64,000 bases of DNA, taken from the NCBI GenBank assembly GCA_017744715.1, contig JAGIAT010000006.1, positions 124,001-188,000 of the forward strand, in the 5' to 3' direction. The position numbers were made by a program, and so were the translations under genes. Shown piece after piece: positions 26,173-34,028 of the stretch. The DNA comes from Niabella sp. (GTDB lineage Bacteria; Bacteroidota; Bacteroidia; Chitinophagales; Chitinophagaceae). A model generated the notes under the pieces. It was given only the letters and a program-made list of their open reading frames with translations. It was not told the origin of the DNA and did no database searches. Numbering within the stretch: position 1 is the stretch's first letter; the number at the start of each line of letters is the position of its first letter.

Positions 26173-27294
26173 ATGCAAAACTTTTTAATATTCGCCATTT
26201 TAATATTAGGTTTTATTATAACCTTTCAGATTGCAAGGGCAAGCGAATTTGTTTCTGTGATCCGGGGGGAAGAAAAAACCAGGAAACAAACCAATAAGAT
26301 CAATGCCGCCCTGTTGCTGGTATTTCTGATCGTTGGATTGTTTGGAGTGTATTGGGCGCACCATACACTTGGCGATAAAATTTTGAAATTGGGCAGTTCG
26401 GCTTCGGATCACGGGATCCTGGTAGACCGGATGCTGAAATACACCATCATTACTACCGGTCTGGTATTCTTTGGAACACAGATCCTGTTGTTCTGGTATT
26501 CTTTTAAATATCAGGAGTCAGACAAACGTACCGTGTACTATTTCCCGCATAACAATAAGCTGGAGTTGTTGTGGACGGTGGTGCCTGCGATTGTATTAAC
26601 CATCCTCATCGGTTTTGGTATTGTTTACTGGTACCGTATTACCGGGGCCGCACCCGAAAATGCCATGCAGATCGAGGTTACCGGAAGCCAGTTCAAATGG
26701 GAGTTCCGTTACCCCGGTAAGGACGGCGTTTTTGGAAAGAAGTATTATAAGAACATTGACGAGGCACACGATAATCCGCTGGGTCAGATCTGGGAGGATG
26801 CGGCCAACCATGATGATGTATATGTAAGCGGCCAGATGCACCTGGTTGTAGGAAAGCCGGTGAAGCTGATCATCGGTGCCAAAGATGTGATACACAGTGT
26901 GGGTCTTCCGCATTTCCGCTTAAAAATGGATGCGGTTCCGGGTACCCCCACTACCTTGTGGTTTACACCAATAAAAACCACGAAGGACATGATTAAAGAA
27001 ACCGGAAACAGTAAATTTGTATACGAATTGGCCTGCGACCAGATGTGCGGTGCAGGACATACCGGGATGCGGGGTGAGATTATTGTAGAAACGCAGGAGG
27101 AGTTTGATCAGTGGATGGCTTCCCAGAAACCCAAATATGCACAAATGAAAGAAGCTGCCGCTCCGGCAGCACCGGCTGCTGGCGCTGCGGCTTCCACAGA
27201 TTCAACTGCGGCACCGGCTGCAAAAGATTCGGTTAAAGCGGCAACAGTTGATACAGCGGCTGCAGTAAAGAAAGATTCCGCGGGCAAGAAGTAA
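26173..27294 (+). CDS. coxB: Cytochrome c oxidase subunit II (CuA)
   Basis: A 373-residue protein. An extra N-terminal helix (about 1-20) is followed by two transmembrane helices (about 46-64 and 88-112, then 133-155). The cupredoxin domain contains SQFKWEFRYPG, DVIHSVGLPHFRLKMD and the CuA site CDQMCGAGHTGM near residues 285-296, with all ligands (two Cys, His, Met, plus the earlier His). There is no fused cytochrome c domain, so this is aa3 rather than caa3 architecture; ActE or ActA probably donates electrons. The last 60 residues are a low-complexity Ala/Lys/Asp tail. Confidence 0.95.
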   Translation: MQNFLIFAILILGFIITFQIARASEFVSVIRGEEKTRKQTNKINAALLLVFLIVGLFGVYWAHHTLGDKILKLGSSASDHGILVDRMLKYTIITTGLVFFGTQILLFWYSFKYQESDKRTVYYFPHNNKLELLWTVVPAIVLTILIGFGIVYWYRITGAAPENAMQIEVTGSQFKWEFRYPGKDGVFGKKYYKNIDEAHDNPLGQIWEDAANHDDVYVSGQMHLVVGKPVKLIIGAKDVIHSVGLPHFRLKMDAVPGTPTTLWFTPIKTTKDMIKETGNSKFVYELACDQMCGAGHTGMRGEIIVETQEEFDQWMASQKPKYAQMKEAAAPAAPAAGAAASTDSTAAPAAKDSVKAATVDTAAAVKKDSAGKK

Positions 27295-27339
27295 TTTTTT
27301 TTGATAAAGAAAGATAGGTCAGTTTTTTAAACGTTAATT

Positions 27340-29145
27340 ATGAGCGATACTTTACATATTCAGCATGGGGTTGCGAGTCATGGTCATTCCGGAGAGCCGC
27401 ATGTTCATCATCACAAGGAAACATTCATATCGAAGTATATCTTCAGTATGGATCACAAGATGATTGCCAAGCAATTTCTTGTAACAGGTATTATCTGGGC
27501 AATTATCGGCGGTTTATTCTCGGTACTGTTTCGTTTACAACTGGGTTTTCCTGATCAGTCTTTCCCCATCCTGGAAACCTTTTTCGGTCGCTGGGCTGAA
27601 GGCGGAAAGATCAAACCTGAATTTTATTACGCGCTGACCACCATGCACGGAACCGTGCTGATCTTCTTTGTATTAACAGCCGGATTGAGCGGAACCTTTG
27701 CCAACCTGCTGATTCCTTTGCAGGTAGGTGCACGGGATATGGCGTCTCCCTTTATGAACATGCTGTCTTACTGGATGTTCTTTGCCGCCAGTATTGTAAT
27801 GTTATCTTCTTTATTCACCCAAACAGGACCTGCTGCAGGTGGCTGGACGGTATATCCTCCGTTAAGCGCGTTGGGACTGGCTTCCCAGGGTTCTAAAAGT
27901 GGTATGGATCTCTGGATCATTGCCATGACCCTGTTTGTAGCATCGCAGCTGCTGGGTGGTTTGAACTATATTTCTACGATTTTGAACATGCGTACCAAGG
28001 GCATGTCCATGACGCGGTTACCGCTCACTATCTGGGCGCTGTTATTTACTGCCATCCTGGGCGTACTGTCCTTCCCGGTGCTGTTATCTGGTCTGGTGCT
28101 GCTGATGTTTGACCGTCACCTGGGTACCAGCTTCTACCTCAGCGATATTTTTGTTGCAGGCCAGGCTCTGCCCAACGAAGGCGGTAGCGCCATTCTGTAC
28201 CAGCACTTGTTCTGGTTCCTGGGGCACCCGGAGGTATATATCATTATTATGCCAACGATGGGACTGGCCTCGGAGATCCTGGCCATCAATTCCCGAAAGC
28301 CGATCTTTGGTTATATGGCCATGATCGCTTCACTGATGGCGATCTGCGTACTGGCCTTCCTGGTATGGGCGCACCACATGTTTGTAACGGGTATGAATCC
28401 CTTCCTCGGATCGGTATTCGTATTGCTCACCCTGCTGATCGCGATCCCCTCGGCTATTAAAGTATTTAACTGGATCACTACCATCTGGAGGGGAAATATC
28501 CGGTTTACCCCGGGTATGCTCTTTGCCATTGGTTTTGTAAGCATCTTTATCTCCGGTGGTCTTACCGGTATCTTCCTGGGTAACTCAACCATCGATATTC
28601 ACCTGCATGATACCATGTTTGTGATTGCGCACTTCCATATTGTAATGGGGGTATCGGCCTTCTTTGGGATGTTTGCAGGGATCTATCACTGGTTTCCCAA
28701 GATGTTTGGAAGGTATATGAACAATACGCTGGGATATATCCACTTCTGGGTAACCATCGTTTGTGCGTACCTGATCTTCTGGCCCATGCACTACCAGGGA
28801 TTTGCGGGCATGCCCAGACGTTACCTGGATAAGAGCAGCTGGGTAAGCTTTGGTCAGTTCCACAGCCTGGATGCCATGATTACCGTTGTAACCATTATTG
28901 TGTTTGCGGTACAGCTGATGTTTGTTTTCAACTACTTCTATTCTATGTATAAAGGAAGAAGGGTACGTACGCAGAACCCCTGGGAGGCAACTACCCTGGA
29001 GTGGACTACCCCCATTCATCCCGGACATGGTAACTGGGACGGCGAAATTCCTGAAGTACACCGTTGGGCGTATGATTATGGTAAGGACGGAAGAGATTTT
29101 ATTCCGCAAACCGAACCGGTTGGAGAGAATGAAAGCTCACATTAG
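27340..29145 (+). CDS. coxA: Cytochrome c oxidase subunit I
   Basis: A 601-residue heme-copper oxidase catalytic subunit with about twelve helices. Ligand motifs are visible: TTMHGTVLIFF (heme a His), FWFLGHPEVYIIIMP (CuB His and cross-linked Tyr), VWAHHMFVTGM (two CuB His) and HLHDTMFVIAHFHIVMG (heme a3 and heme a His). The LGHPEVY form places it in the A1 subfamily of proton-pumping oxidases. The His-rich N-terminus (about residues 7-27) precedes the first helix. It lies 45 bp after coxB and 47 bp before the heme O synthase gene that begins making its cofactor. Confidence 0.97.
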   Translation: MSDTLHIQHGVASHGHSGEPHVHHHKETFISKYIFSMDHKMIAKQFLVTGIIWAIIGGLFSVLFRLQLGFPDQSFPILETFFGRWAEGGKIKPEFYYALTTMHGTVLIFFVLTAGLSGTFANLLIPLQVGARDMASPFMNMLSYWMFFAASIVMLSSLFTQTGPAAGGWTVYPPLSALGLASQGSKSGMDLWIIAMTLFVASQLLGGLNYISTILNMRTKGMSMTRLPLTIWALLFTAILGVLSFPVLLSGLVLLMFDRHLGTSFYLSDIFVAGQALPNEGGSAILYQHLFWFLGHPEVYIIIMPTMGLASEILAINSRKPIFGYMAMIASLMAICVLAFLVWAHHMFVTGMNPFLGSVFVLLTLLIAIPSAIKVFNWITTIWRGNIRFTPGMLFAIGFVSIFISGGLTGIFLGNSTIDIHLHDTMFVIAHFHIVMGVSAFFGMFAGIYHWFPKMFGRYMNNTLGYIHFWVTIVCAYLIFWPMHYQGFAGMPRRYLDKSSWVSFGQFHSLDAMITVVTIIVFAVQLMFVFNYFYSMYKGRRVRTQNPWEATTLEWTTPIHPGHGNWDGEIPEVHRWAYDYGKDGRDFIPQTEPVGENESSH

Positions 29146-29192
29146 AAGTGAATGGTGCGTAATCAATAGGAAATGCCATTGGCCATTACCTG

Positions 29193-30110
29193 TTGACTAA
29201 ATATATAAAATTGAAAAAAGCAGAAGAGGGTGGAGTGAAGGATTTCCTCCAGTTGATGAAGCCCTCATTAAGTATAATGGTGGTTTTCAGCAGCGTGATC
29301 AGTTACCTGCTGGTACCGGATGTGATGTATGACTGGTGGAGGATCGTTTTGCTCTTTGTAGGTGGATTGCTGGTAACAGGTAGTGCCAACACCATCAACC
29401 AGGTTGTGGAAAGGGATACCGATGCGCAGATGAAACGGACGGCAAAACGTCCGGTCGCTGCCGGGCGGTTAACACCCGAACAGGGCTGGGGATTTGCTAT
29501 TTTCAGTGGCGCGGTGGGAATCTTTATTTTAGGGTATTACTTTAACTGGACAGCAGGAGCGCTGGCAGCATTTAGCCTCTTCCTGTATGCCTTTGTGTAT
29601 ACGCCTTTAAAAAAAGTAAACTCTGTAGCCGTTTTGGTAGGCGCTTTTCCCGGAGCGTTTCCCTGTTTAATCGGTTGGGTGGCCGGCTTTGTTCCTGGTC
29701 AGCAGATCAACTGGTTGGGTGGTATCGTGTTGTTCGGGATCCAGTTCCTGTGGCAGTTTCCTCATTTTTGGGCCATTGCCTGGGTGGCACATAAGGATTA
29801 CAGCAGTGTAGGGTTTAAATTGCTGCCCAGCGATAAAGGTCCCACCCGGTTTACAGCCTTGCAAACAGTCGTGTATTCATTACTGATGCTGCCCATTACC
29901 GTTGCGCCTTTTTTTGTAGGGATCTGCACGTATGGAACTGTAAAAGGGATGATCGGAGCAGTGTTGATCATTGTGGCAAATCTTTTCCTCATCGGAAGGT
30001 CCGTTACGCTTTATAATAAAATGGATGTGCCTTCTGCAAGAAAAGTGATGTTTGGAAGTTATATTCATCTGCCGGTGGTTTTGCTGGCGCTTTTGTTGGC
30101 GAAAGCCTGA
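29193..30110 (+). CDS. cyoE: Protoheme IX farnesyltransferase (heme O synthase)
   Basis: A 305-residue UbiA-family prenyltransferase with about nine helices. It adds a farnesyl group to protoheme to make heme O, the precursor of heme A. Prenyl-diphosphate motifs are visible: NTINQVVERDTDAQM and, later, DYSSVGFKLLP. The TTG at 29193 is the first possible start after an in-frame stop at 29160; no ATG precedes the conserved FLQLMKPSLS segment. The gene sits within the oxidase operon. Heme A synthase (ctaA) is not in the window. Confidence 0.93.
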   Translation: MTKYIKLKKAEEGGVKDFLQLMKPSLSIMVVFSSVISYLLVPDVMYDWWRIVLLFVGGLLVTGSANTINQVVERDTDAQMKRTAKRPVAAGRLTPEQGWGFAIFSGAVGIFILGYYFNWTAGALAAFSLFLYAFVYTPLKKVNSVAVLVGAFPGAFPCLIGWVAGFVPGQQINWLGGIVLFGIQFLWQFPHFWAIAWVAHKDYSSVGFKLLPSDKGPTRFTALQTVVYSLLMLPITVAPFFVGICTYGTVKGMIGAVLIIVANLFLIGRSVTLYNKMDVPSARKVMFGSYIHLPVVLLALLLAKA

Positions 30111-30143
30111 TTTTTAACAGACGATTTTTGATAAGAATTATAT

Positions 30144-30719
30144 ATGAACACAAGTATCGTGAGTGAACAGCAACATAGAAAACTGCATCCGCATAAGTTT
30201 GCGCTGTGGGTGGCTATTGCAAGTATACTGATGATGTTTGCCGGGCTCACCAGTGCTTTTATCGTAAAAAGCAACCAGGCCGGTTGGAGAACCTTTGTAT
30301 TACCCGGTATTTTCTGGGTGTCTACGGTACTCATACTGGCAAGCAGTCTTACGATGCTGATGGCCATAAAAGCTTTTAAAAGCCGGGGCATGCGGCAGTA
30401 CCGTGGATTACTGGGCATCACCTTCCTGTTGGGTGCCGCTTTTGTCATCTGCCAGGTAGTCGGCTTTAACCAGCTCTGGAACAGTAATGTTCAGTTTAAA
30501 GGAGCTTCAGGCGCCGGACAGTTCTTTTACGCTATTGCCGGTTTGCACGCGGTGCACGTGATTGGCGGGGTAATTGCGCTGCTGGTGATCTTTTTAAAGT
30601 CGATTGCAGGAAAAACAAAATCCTATGATGCCGTACCTGTTGAAGTGATGGGTATGTACTGGCATTTTGTGGATCTGCTTTGGCTCTATTTAATGATATT
30701 TTTCATAATGCTGGGATAA
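30144..30719 (+). CDS. Cytochrome c oxidase subunit III-type protein (short)
   Basis: A 191-residue membrane protein with five hydrophobic helices, related to the C-terminal helices of oxidase subunit III. The end reads YWHFVDLLWLYLMIFFIML, the same WHFVDxxW motif as the longer subunit III that follows. It lies 33 bp after cyoE. Two tandem subunit III-like genes are a known arrangement in Bacteroidetes oxidase operons. Confidence 0.88.
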   Translation: MNTSIVSEQQHRKLHPHKFALWVAIASILMMFAGLTSAFIVKSNQAGWRTFVLPGIFWVSTVLILASSLTMLMAIKAFKSRGMRQYRGLLGITFLLGAAFVICQVVGFNQLWNSNVQFKGASGAGQFFYAIAGLHAVHVIGGVIALLVIFLKSIAGKTKSYDAVPVEVMGMYWHFVDLLWLYLMIFFIMLG

Positions 30720-30749
30720 ACAACTTTTACAAAATTGATCGAATCAAAT

Positions 30750-31622
30750 ATGGAACAGACAGTAACACATAATACCAAGTGGTGGAGCGGGGGAAAGAGT
30801 CCGTTTAACATAGAGTATGGAAAAATAATGATGTGGTATTTCCTGCTGAGTGACTCCTTTACGTTCGGAGCCTTCCTGATCTCATTGGGTACCGTACGTT
30901 TTGGACTGAACTACTGGCCGGAGCCCAGCATCGTATTTAATACATTTCCTTTTGCAGGACACGCAAACCTGCCGCTGGCATTTGTGAGTGTAATGACCTT
31001 TGTGCTGATCATCAGTTCCGTTACCATGGTACTGGCAGTGCACGCCGGACATAACCGTGATCGAAAAGGCGTGGAAAAATACCTCTTGCTTACCATCATC
31101 GGAGGATTGATCTTTTTAAGTTGCCAGGCCTGGGAATGGACGCACCTGTTGACTGCCAAGAATCCTGTTCTGGTGGGTGATCATATTGAAGTAATGGCAC
31201 AGCGGAACGGCTTTAATCCCTGGGGTGAGATCGTATTGCCACAGGATGTAGCACCGGCGCTGGCAAAAACTTCCCCGGAAACCCTGGCTACGCTGGTACA
31301 TGAGCAGCATCTTTCGCATGCAAGCCATGCCGAGTTGTTGCAAACACCCAAAGATCAGCTGATCCAGTTACTTTCCAATAGCGAAATGGTGGTACGTAAA
31401 CCCGGCCCTGCCGCATTTGGAGGATTTTTCTATGGCATCACCGGGTTCCACGGGTTTCACGTATCCGTTGGGGTGATCCTGCTGATCATTATGCTGATCC
31501 AGACAAAAATGGGCGTATACGATCGCAGAGGACATTACCTGATGATCGAAAAGATCGGGTTGTACTGGCACTTTGTAGACCTGGTTTGGGTATTCGTATT
31601 CCTTTGCTTTTATCTGGTATAA
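30750..31622 (+). CDS. Cytochrome c oxidase subunit III
   Basis: A 290-residue subunit III. The ATG at 30750 (MEQTVTHNTKWWSGG) is used rather than a TTG five codons upstream. The N-terminal half has two helices, and a hydrophilic insert of about 65 residues (about 145-210) separates them from the last helices. The end has FYGITGFHGFHVSVGVILL and LYWHFVDLVWVFVFLCFYLV, the conserved subunit III signature. It follows the short subunit III-like gene by 30 bp. Confidence 0.92.
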   Translation: MEQTVTHNTKWWSGGKSPFNIEYGKIMMWYFLLSDSFTFGAFLISLGTVRFGLNYWPEPSIVFNTFPFAGHANLPLAFVSVMTFVLIISSVTMVLAVHAGHNRDRKGVEKYLLLTIIGGLIFLSCQAWEWTHLLTAKNPVLVGDHIEVMAQRNGFNPWGEIVLPQDVAPALAKTSPETLATLVHEQHLSHASHAELLQTPKDQLIQLLSNSEMVVRKPGPAAFGGFFYGITGFHGFHVSVGVILLIIMLIQTKMGVYDRRGHYLMIEKIGLYWHFVDLVWVFVFLCFYLV

Positions 31623-31666
31623 AAGCCACTTCGAACCCTTTCAGGAGGATAGAAGAGTAAACCGAC

Positions 31667-31701
31667 TTTGTATTTTGGAATTTGATATTTGAAATTTAAG
31701 A
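31667..31701. repeat. Heptad repeat upstream of the subunit IV gene (5 units)
   Basis: TTTGTAT, TTTGGAA, TTTGATA, TTTGAAA and TTTAAGA follow without gaps and end four bases before the ATG at 31706. Theme TTTGNNA. Confidence 0.75.
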
Positions 31702-31705
31702 AATT

Positions 31706-32200
31706 ATGTCACAACATTACGATCCAACAAAAGATATATCACCGTCTGCGGCCTACCCCGAAGTAAGCTTTGCGCATCATACAGACGACGCTACCTTTAA
31801 ACACCGGGTTAAGAAAACAACCCTTATACTCACGCTTCTGACCATTGCGGAACTGGCCCTCGGGTTTACGATCTATGCCCTGCACAAGGGAGAACCCAGC
31901 CATGCAGCGCTGCTCCTGATAAAAGGCGTGGTTTGCATCTTAACCCTGGCTAAAGCGTATTACATTGTTTCGGTGTTCATGCACCTGGGCGATGAGATCC
32001 GCAACTTTATCATGACCATCGTGGTTCCGTTGCTGCTGTTCATCTGGTTTATCATCGCCTTCCTGGCGGATGGTCATTCTTACAAAACGATGCGGAACCA
32101 GTATGATCGTTATTTTAAAGAGAGCACAACGCCTTCCGGTCATCCGGTAATTCCTTCTGACGTGCATAAATTCAGCAGCCAGAAAGGACAAAGACAATAA
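31706..32200 (+). CDS. Cytochrome c oxidase subunit IV-family protein
   Basis: A 164-residue protein with a polar N-terminus and three hydrophobic helices (about 36-56, 68-92 and 100-122). The helices hold KGVVCILTLAKAYYIVSVFMHLGDE and PLLLFIWFIIAFLADG, a pattern of the prokaryotic COX4-like subunit family. It is the last gene of the respiratory operon and is followed 22 bp later by a strong terminator. Confidence 0.88.
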   Translation: MSQHYDPTKDISPSAAYPEVSFAHHTDDATFKHRVKKTTLILTLLTIAELALGFTIYALHKGEPSHAALLLIKGVVCILTLAKAYYIVSVFMHLGDEIRNFIMTIVVPLLLFIWFIIAFLADGHSYKTMRNQYDRYFKESTTPSGHPVIPSDVHKFSSQKGQRQ

Positions 32201-32222
32201 AATAGAAATTGTTACATATACA

Positions 32223-32248
32223 AAAGGACCGCCGGCCAGCGGTCCTTT
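32223..32248 (+). terminator. Terminator of the ACIII/oxidase operon
   Basis: A perfect 10-bp inverted repeat AAAGGACCGC / GCGGTCCTTT (32223-32232 and 32239-32248) with a 6-base loop follows the last cox gene; the stem itself ends in TTT. Confidence 0.85.
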
Positions 32249-32328
32249 GTTGTTGGTAGGATGTGTTACCAAAAGGGAAGCCGCTTAAAGCCTGCCTGCT
32301 GAATGGGTAACTTTTTTAAAAATAGAAC

Positions 32329-32946
32329 ATGAATGGAAATACGGTGGAAGAATATCAAAAGGAACTGCTGATTATCGATTTACAAAAAGCCAACCGGTAC
32401 GCGCTTTTAACGCTCCTGACAGCGGTTATTGTGTTTGGTGTGCCGTATTATGCGATCTGGGCCGATCAGTTTTCCATGGCGCATATAAAAGGAACGTTCC
32501 GGAATCTTGAGGCCCGGTATAAATACCTGCTGGCTCTGTTGCCATTGTTGGTCATTAGTTTGGGAATCGTTTTGCATGAATTGATCCACGGGCTTACCTG
32601 GTCGCTGTTTGCCCGCAACGGGCACCGGTCCATCAAATATGGCATCCTCCGCAAATATGCTACACCTTATTGCCATTGCAGGGAACCGCTGCAGGTGCGC
32701 CACTACATACTGGGAGCCCTTATGCCGGCCGCTATTTTGGGCGTATTGCCTGCAATAACGGCGGTTATTTGGGGCAACTTTTACCTGCTGGCAGCGGGCA
32801 TTTTTTTTATCATGGCTGCTACCGGCGATTTTATGATCGTTCATTTATTACGCCATGAGAAACGGGGCGATCAGGTAATGGATCATCCTAGTGAGGCTGG
32901 CTGTTATATTTACAGACGCGTTAAACATTCAAAAACGGCCCCATAG
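32329..32946 (+). CDS. DUF3267-type putative membrane zinc metalloprotease
   Basis: A 205-residue membrane protein. It has a helix at about 22-42, a second at about 65-88 that runs into HELIHGLTW (HExxH zinc-binding motif, near residue 84), then two more helices in the C-terminal half (about 125-170). This matches DUF3267, a predicted zincin family related to site-2-type membrane proteases. The substrate is unknown. It follows the terminator of the oxidase operon by about 80 bp and is likely a separate unit that converges on hemJ. Confidence 0.75.
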   Translation: MNGNTVEEYQKELLIIDLQKANRYALLTLLTAVIVFGVPYYAIWADQFSMAHIKGTFRNLEARYKYLLALLPLLVISLGIVLHELIHGLTWSLFARNGHRSIKYGILRKYATPYCHCREPLQVRHYILGALMPAAILGVLPAITAVIWGNFYLLAAGIFFIMAATGDFMIVHLLRHEKRGDQVMDHPSEAGCYIYRRVKHSKTAP

Positions 32947-32991
32947 TCAGGAGGGGATATAAGCGCATTATCTTTTAGAAAGGAAAACCGC

Positions 32992-33011
32992 AAAAAGCGG
33001 GTCCAACCCGC
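32992..33011 (-). terminator. Terminator of hemJ
   Basis: GCGGGT (32997-33002) pairs with ACCCGC (33006-33011) around a 3-base loop. In the minus direction the stem is followed by five T (32992-32996). It lies about 60 bp after the hemJ stop. Confidence 0.65.
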
Positions 33012-33070
33012 AACAGTACTTCTTAAACATGAAAACCCCGGGCGGCGGTTGGCCATCACGGTATCAGCAC

Positions 33071-33631
33071 TCAAATCTTCGGTTTTCGATTACGCACCCG
33101 CTTATAAATCCGGATGGCCAGCATCAGGATAAAGATCAGCAGGATCATACCTACCAGTCCCCATATCACACTGATTTCCTTTTTTACAACCACCAGCATT
33201 ACGATGGCAACGAGGAAGATGGTGGCCACCTCGTTCCACATGCGCAACTGGTCAGAGCTGTACTTGTAAATACCGGCCATTTGCTGTTTAAAGATGCGGT
33301 GCAGCGAATAATGATAGGCATATAAGAACAATACCAGGATCAGCTTGAGCAAAAGCCAGAACCCTTCGGGTTTCAGCAGCATTTGCGCCCAGGGACCGCT
33401 GAACAGTACAGAAAGCCCCATAAGGAGCGTAATAATAGCGGAGGGCCAGGTAATACCATACCAAAGCGGCTTCATCATTTTGGCAAACTGGCGGTGTAAC
33501 AGGTCCTGTGCAGGCTGCGGCTGTTCATTGGCCTCCACATTATAAATGAATAAGCGCGGCATATAGAAGAGACCCGCGAACCAGGTAACCACAAAAATGA
33601 TGTGAACTGCTTTTAAGTATAAGTAAGCCAA
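33071..33631 (-). CDS. hemJ: Protoporphyrinogen IX oxidase HemJ (CopD-like membrane protein)
   Basis: A 186-residue membrane protein with about five helices. It opens with YLKAVHIIFVVTWFAGLFYMPRLF, the HemJ signature with its conserved His, and later has LLLKLILVLFLYAYHYSLHRI. HemJ oxidises protoporphyrinogen IX to protoporphyrin IX, the step before ferrochelatase. Start is TTG at 33631; no ATG is available in the family-conserved position. It stands near but apart from the main hem run, on the opposite strand. It is the only protoporphyrinogen oxidase in the window, which agrees with its assignment. Confidence 0.88.
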   Translation of the reverse strand: MAYLYLKAVHIIFVVTWFAGLFYMPRLFIYNVEANEQPQPAQDLLHRQFAKMMKPLWYGITWPSAIITLLMGLSVLFSGPWAQMLLKPEGFWLLLKLILVLFLYAYHYSLHRIFKQQMAGIYKYSSDQLRMWNEVATIFLVAIVMLVVVKKEISVIWGLVGMILLIFILMLAIRIYKRVRNRKPKI

Positions 33632-34028
33632 TGGAAATATATTTAAGGATACAAATCCGCTTTTGAAACAACTAAGATACCAGCTTTCTGTATACCGGGA
33701 AACAGTTTTGCTAAAAATGCCGTTTTTTTTGCGGGGTGGCTCCGAAACCGTTTCCGGATTCAGAGAAACGCAATGCCTTTGATATCAGTCAGATATCTTC
33801 GTATATGAGGGAAATACAACCGGTAATGCCGCTGCGGCTTGTAAGCCCATCCGCAGCTGCCCTGGAAATACATACCTTCTTTTTGCATTAGAATGAGAAT
33901 ATATATAATTTTGAACTCCCGATTTAAGAACCGCATCACCAGGAAGTGAGGGACATCGCAGGCAGATGCTTATTCTGAGACCTTTAGTAAAATCAGTGCC
34001 CGGCACTTAAATAATATTATATCTAATT
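33632..34028. other. 397-bp divergent region between hemJ and the hybrid kinase
   Basis: Contains the clear promoter at 33882-33913 for the kinase gene. The hemJ promoter must also lie here but was not identified. No gene, repeat or RNA was recognised in the rest. Confidence 0.55.
33882..33913 (+). promoter_or_regulatory. Bacteroidetes-type promoter upstream of the hybrid kinase
   Basis: TTTG at 33882-33885 and TAATTTTG at 33906-33913, separated by 20 bases, match the -33 TTTG / -7 TAnnTTTG consensus in both sequence and spacing. The leader would be about 110 bases. It is the best promoter match found in the window. Confidence 0.65.
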
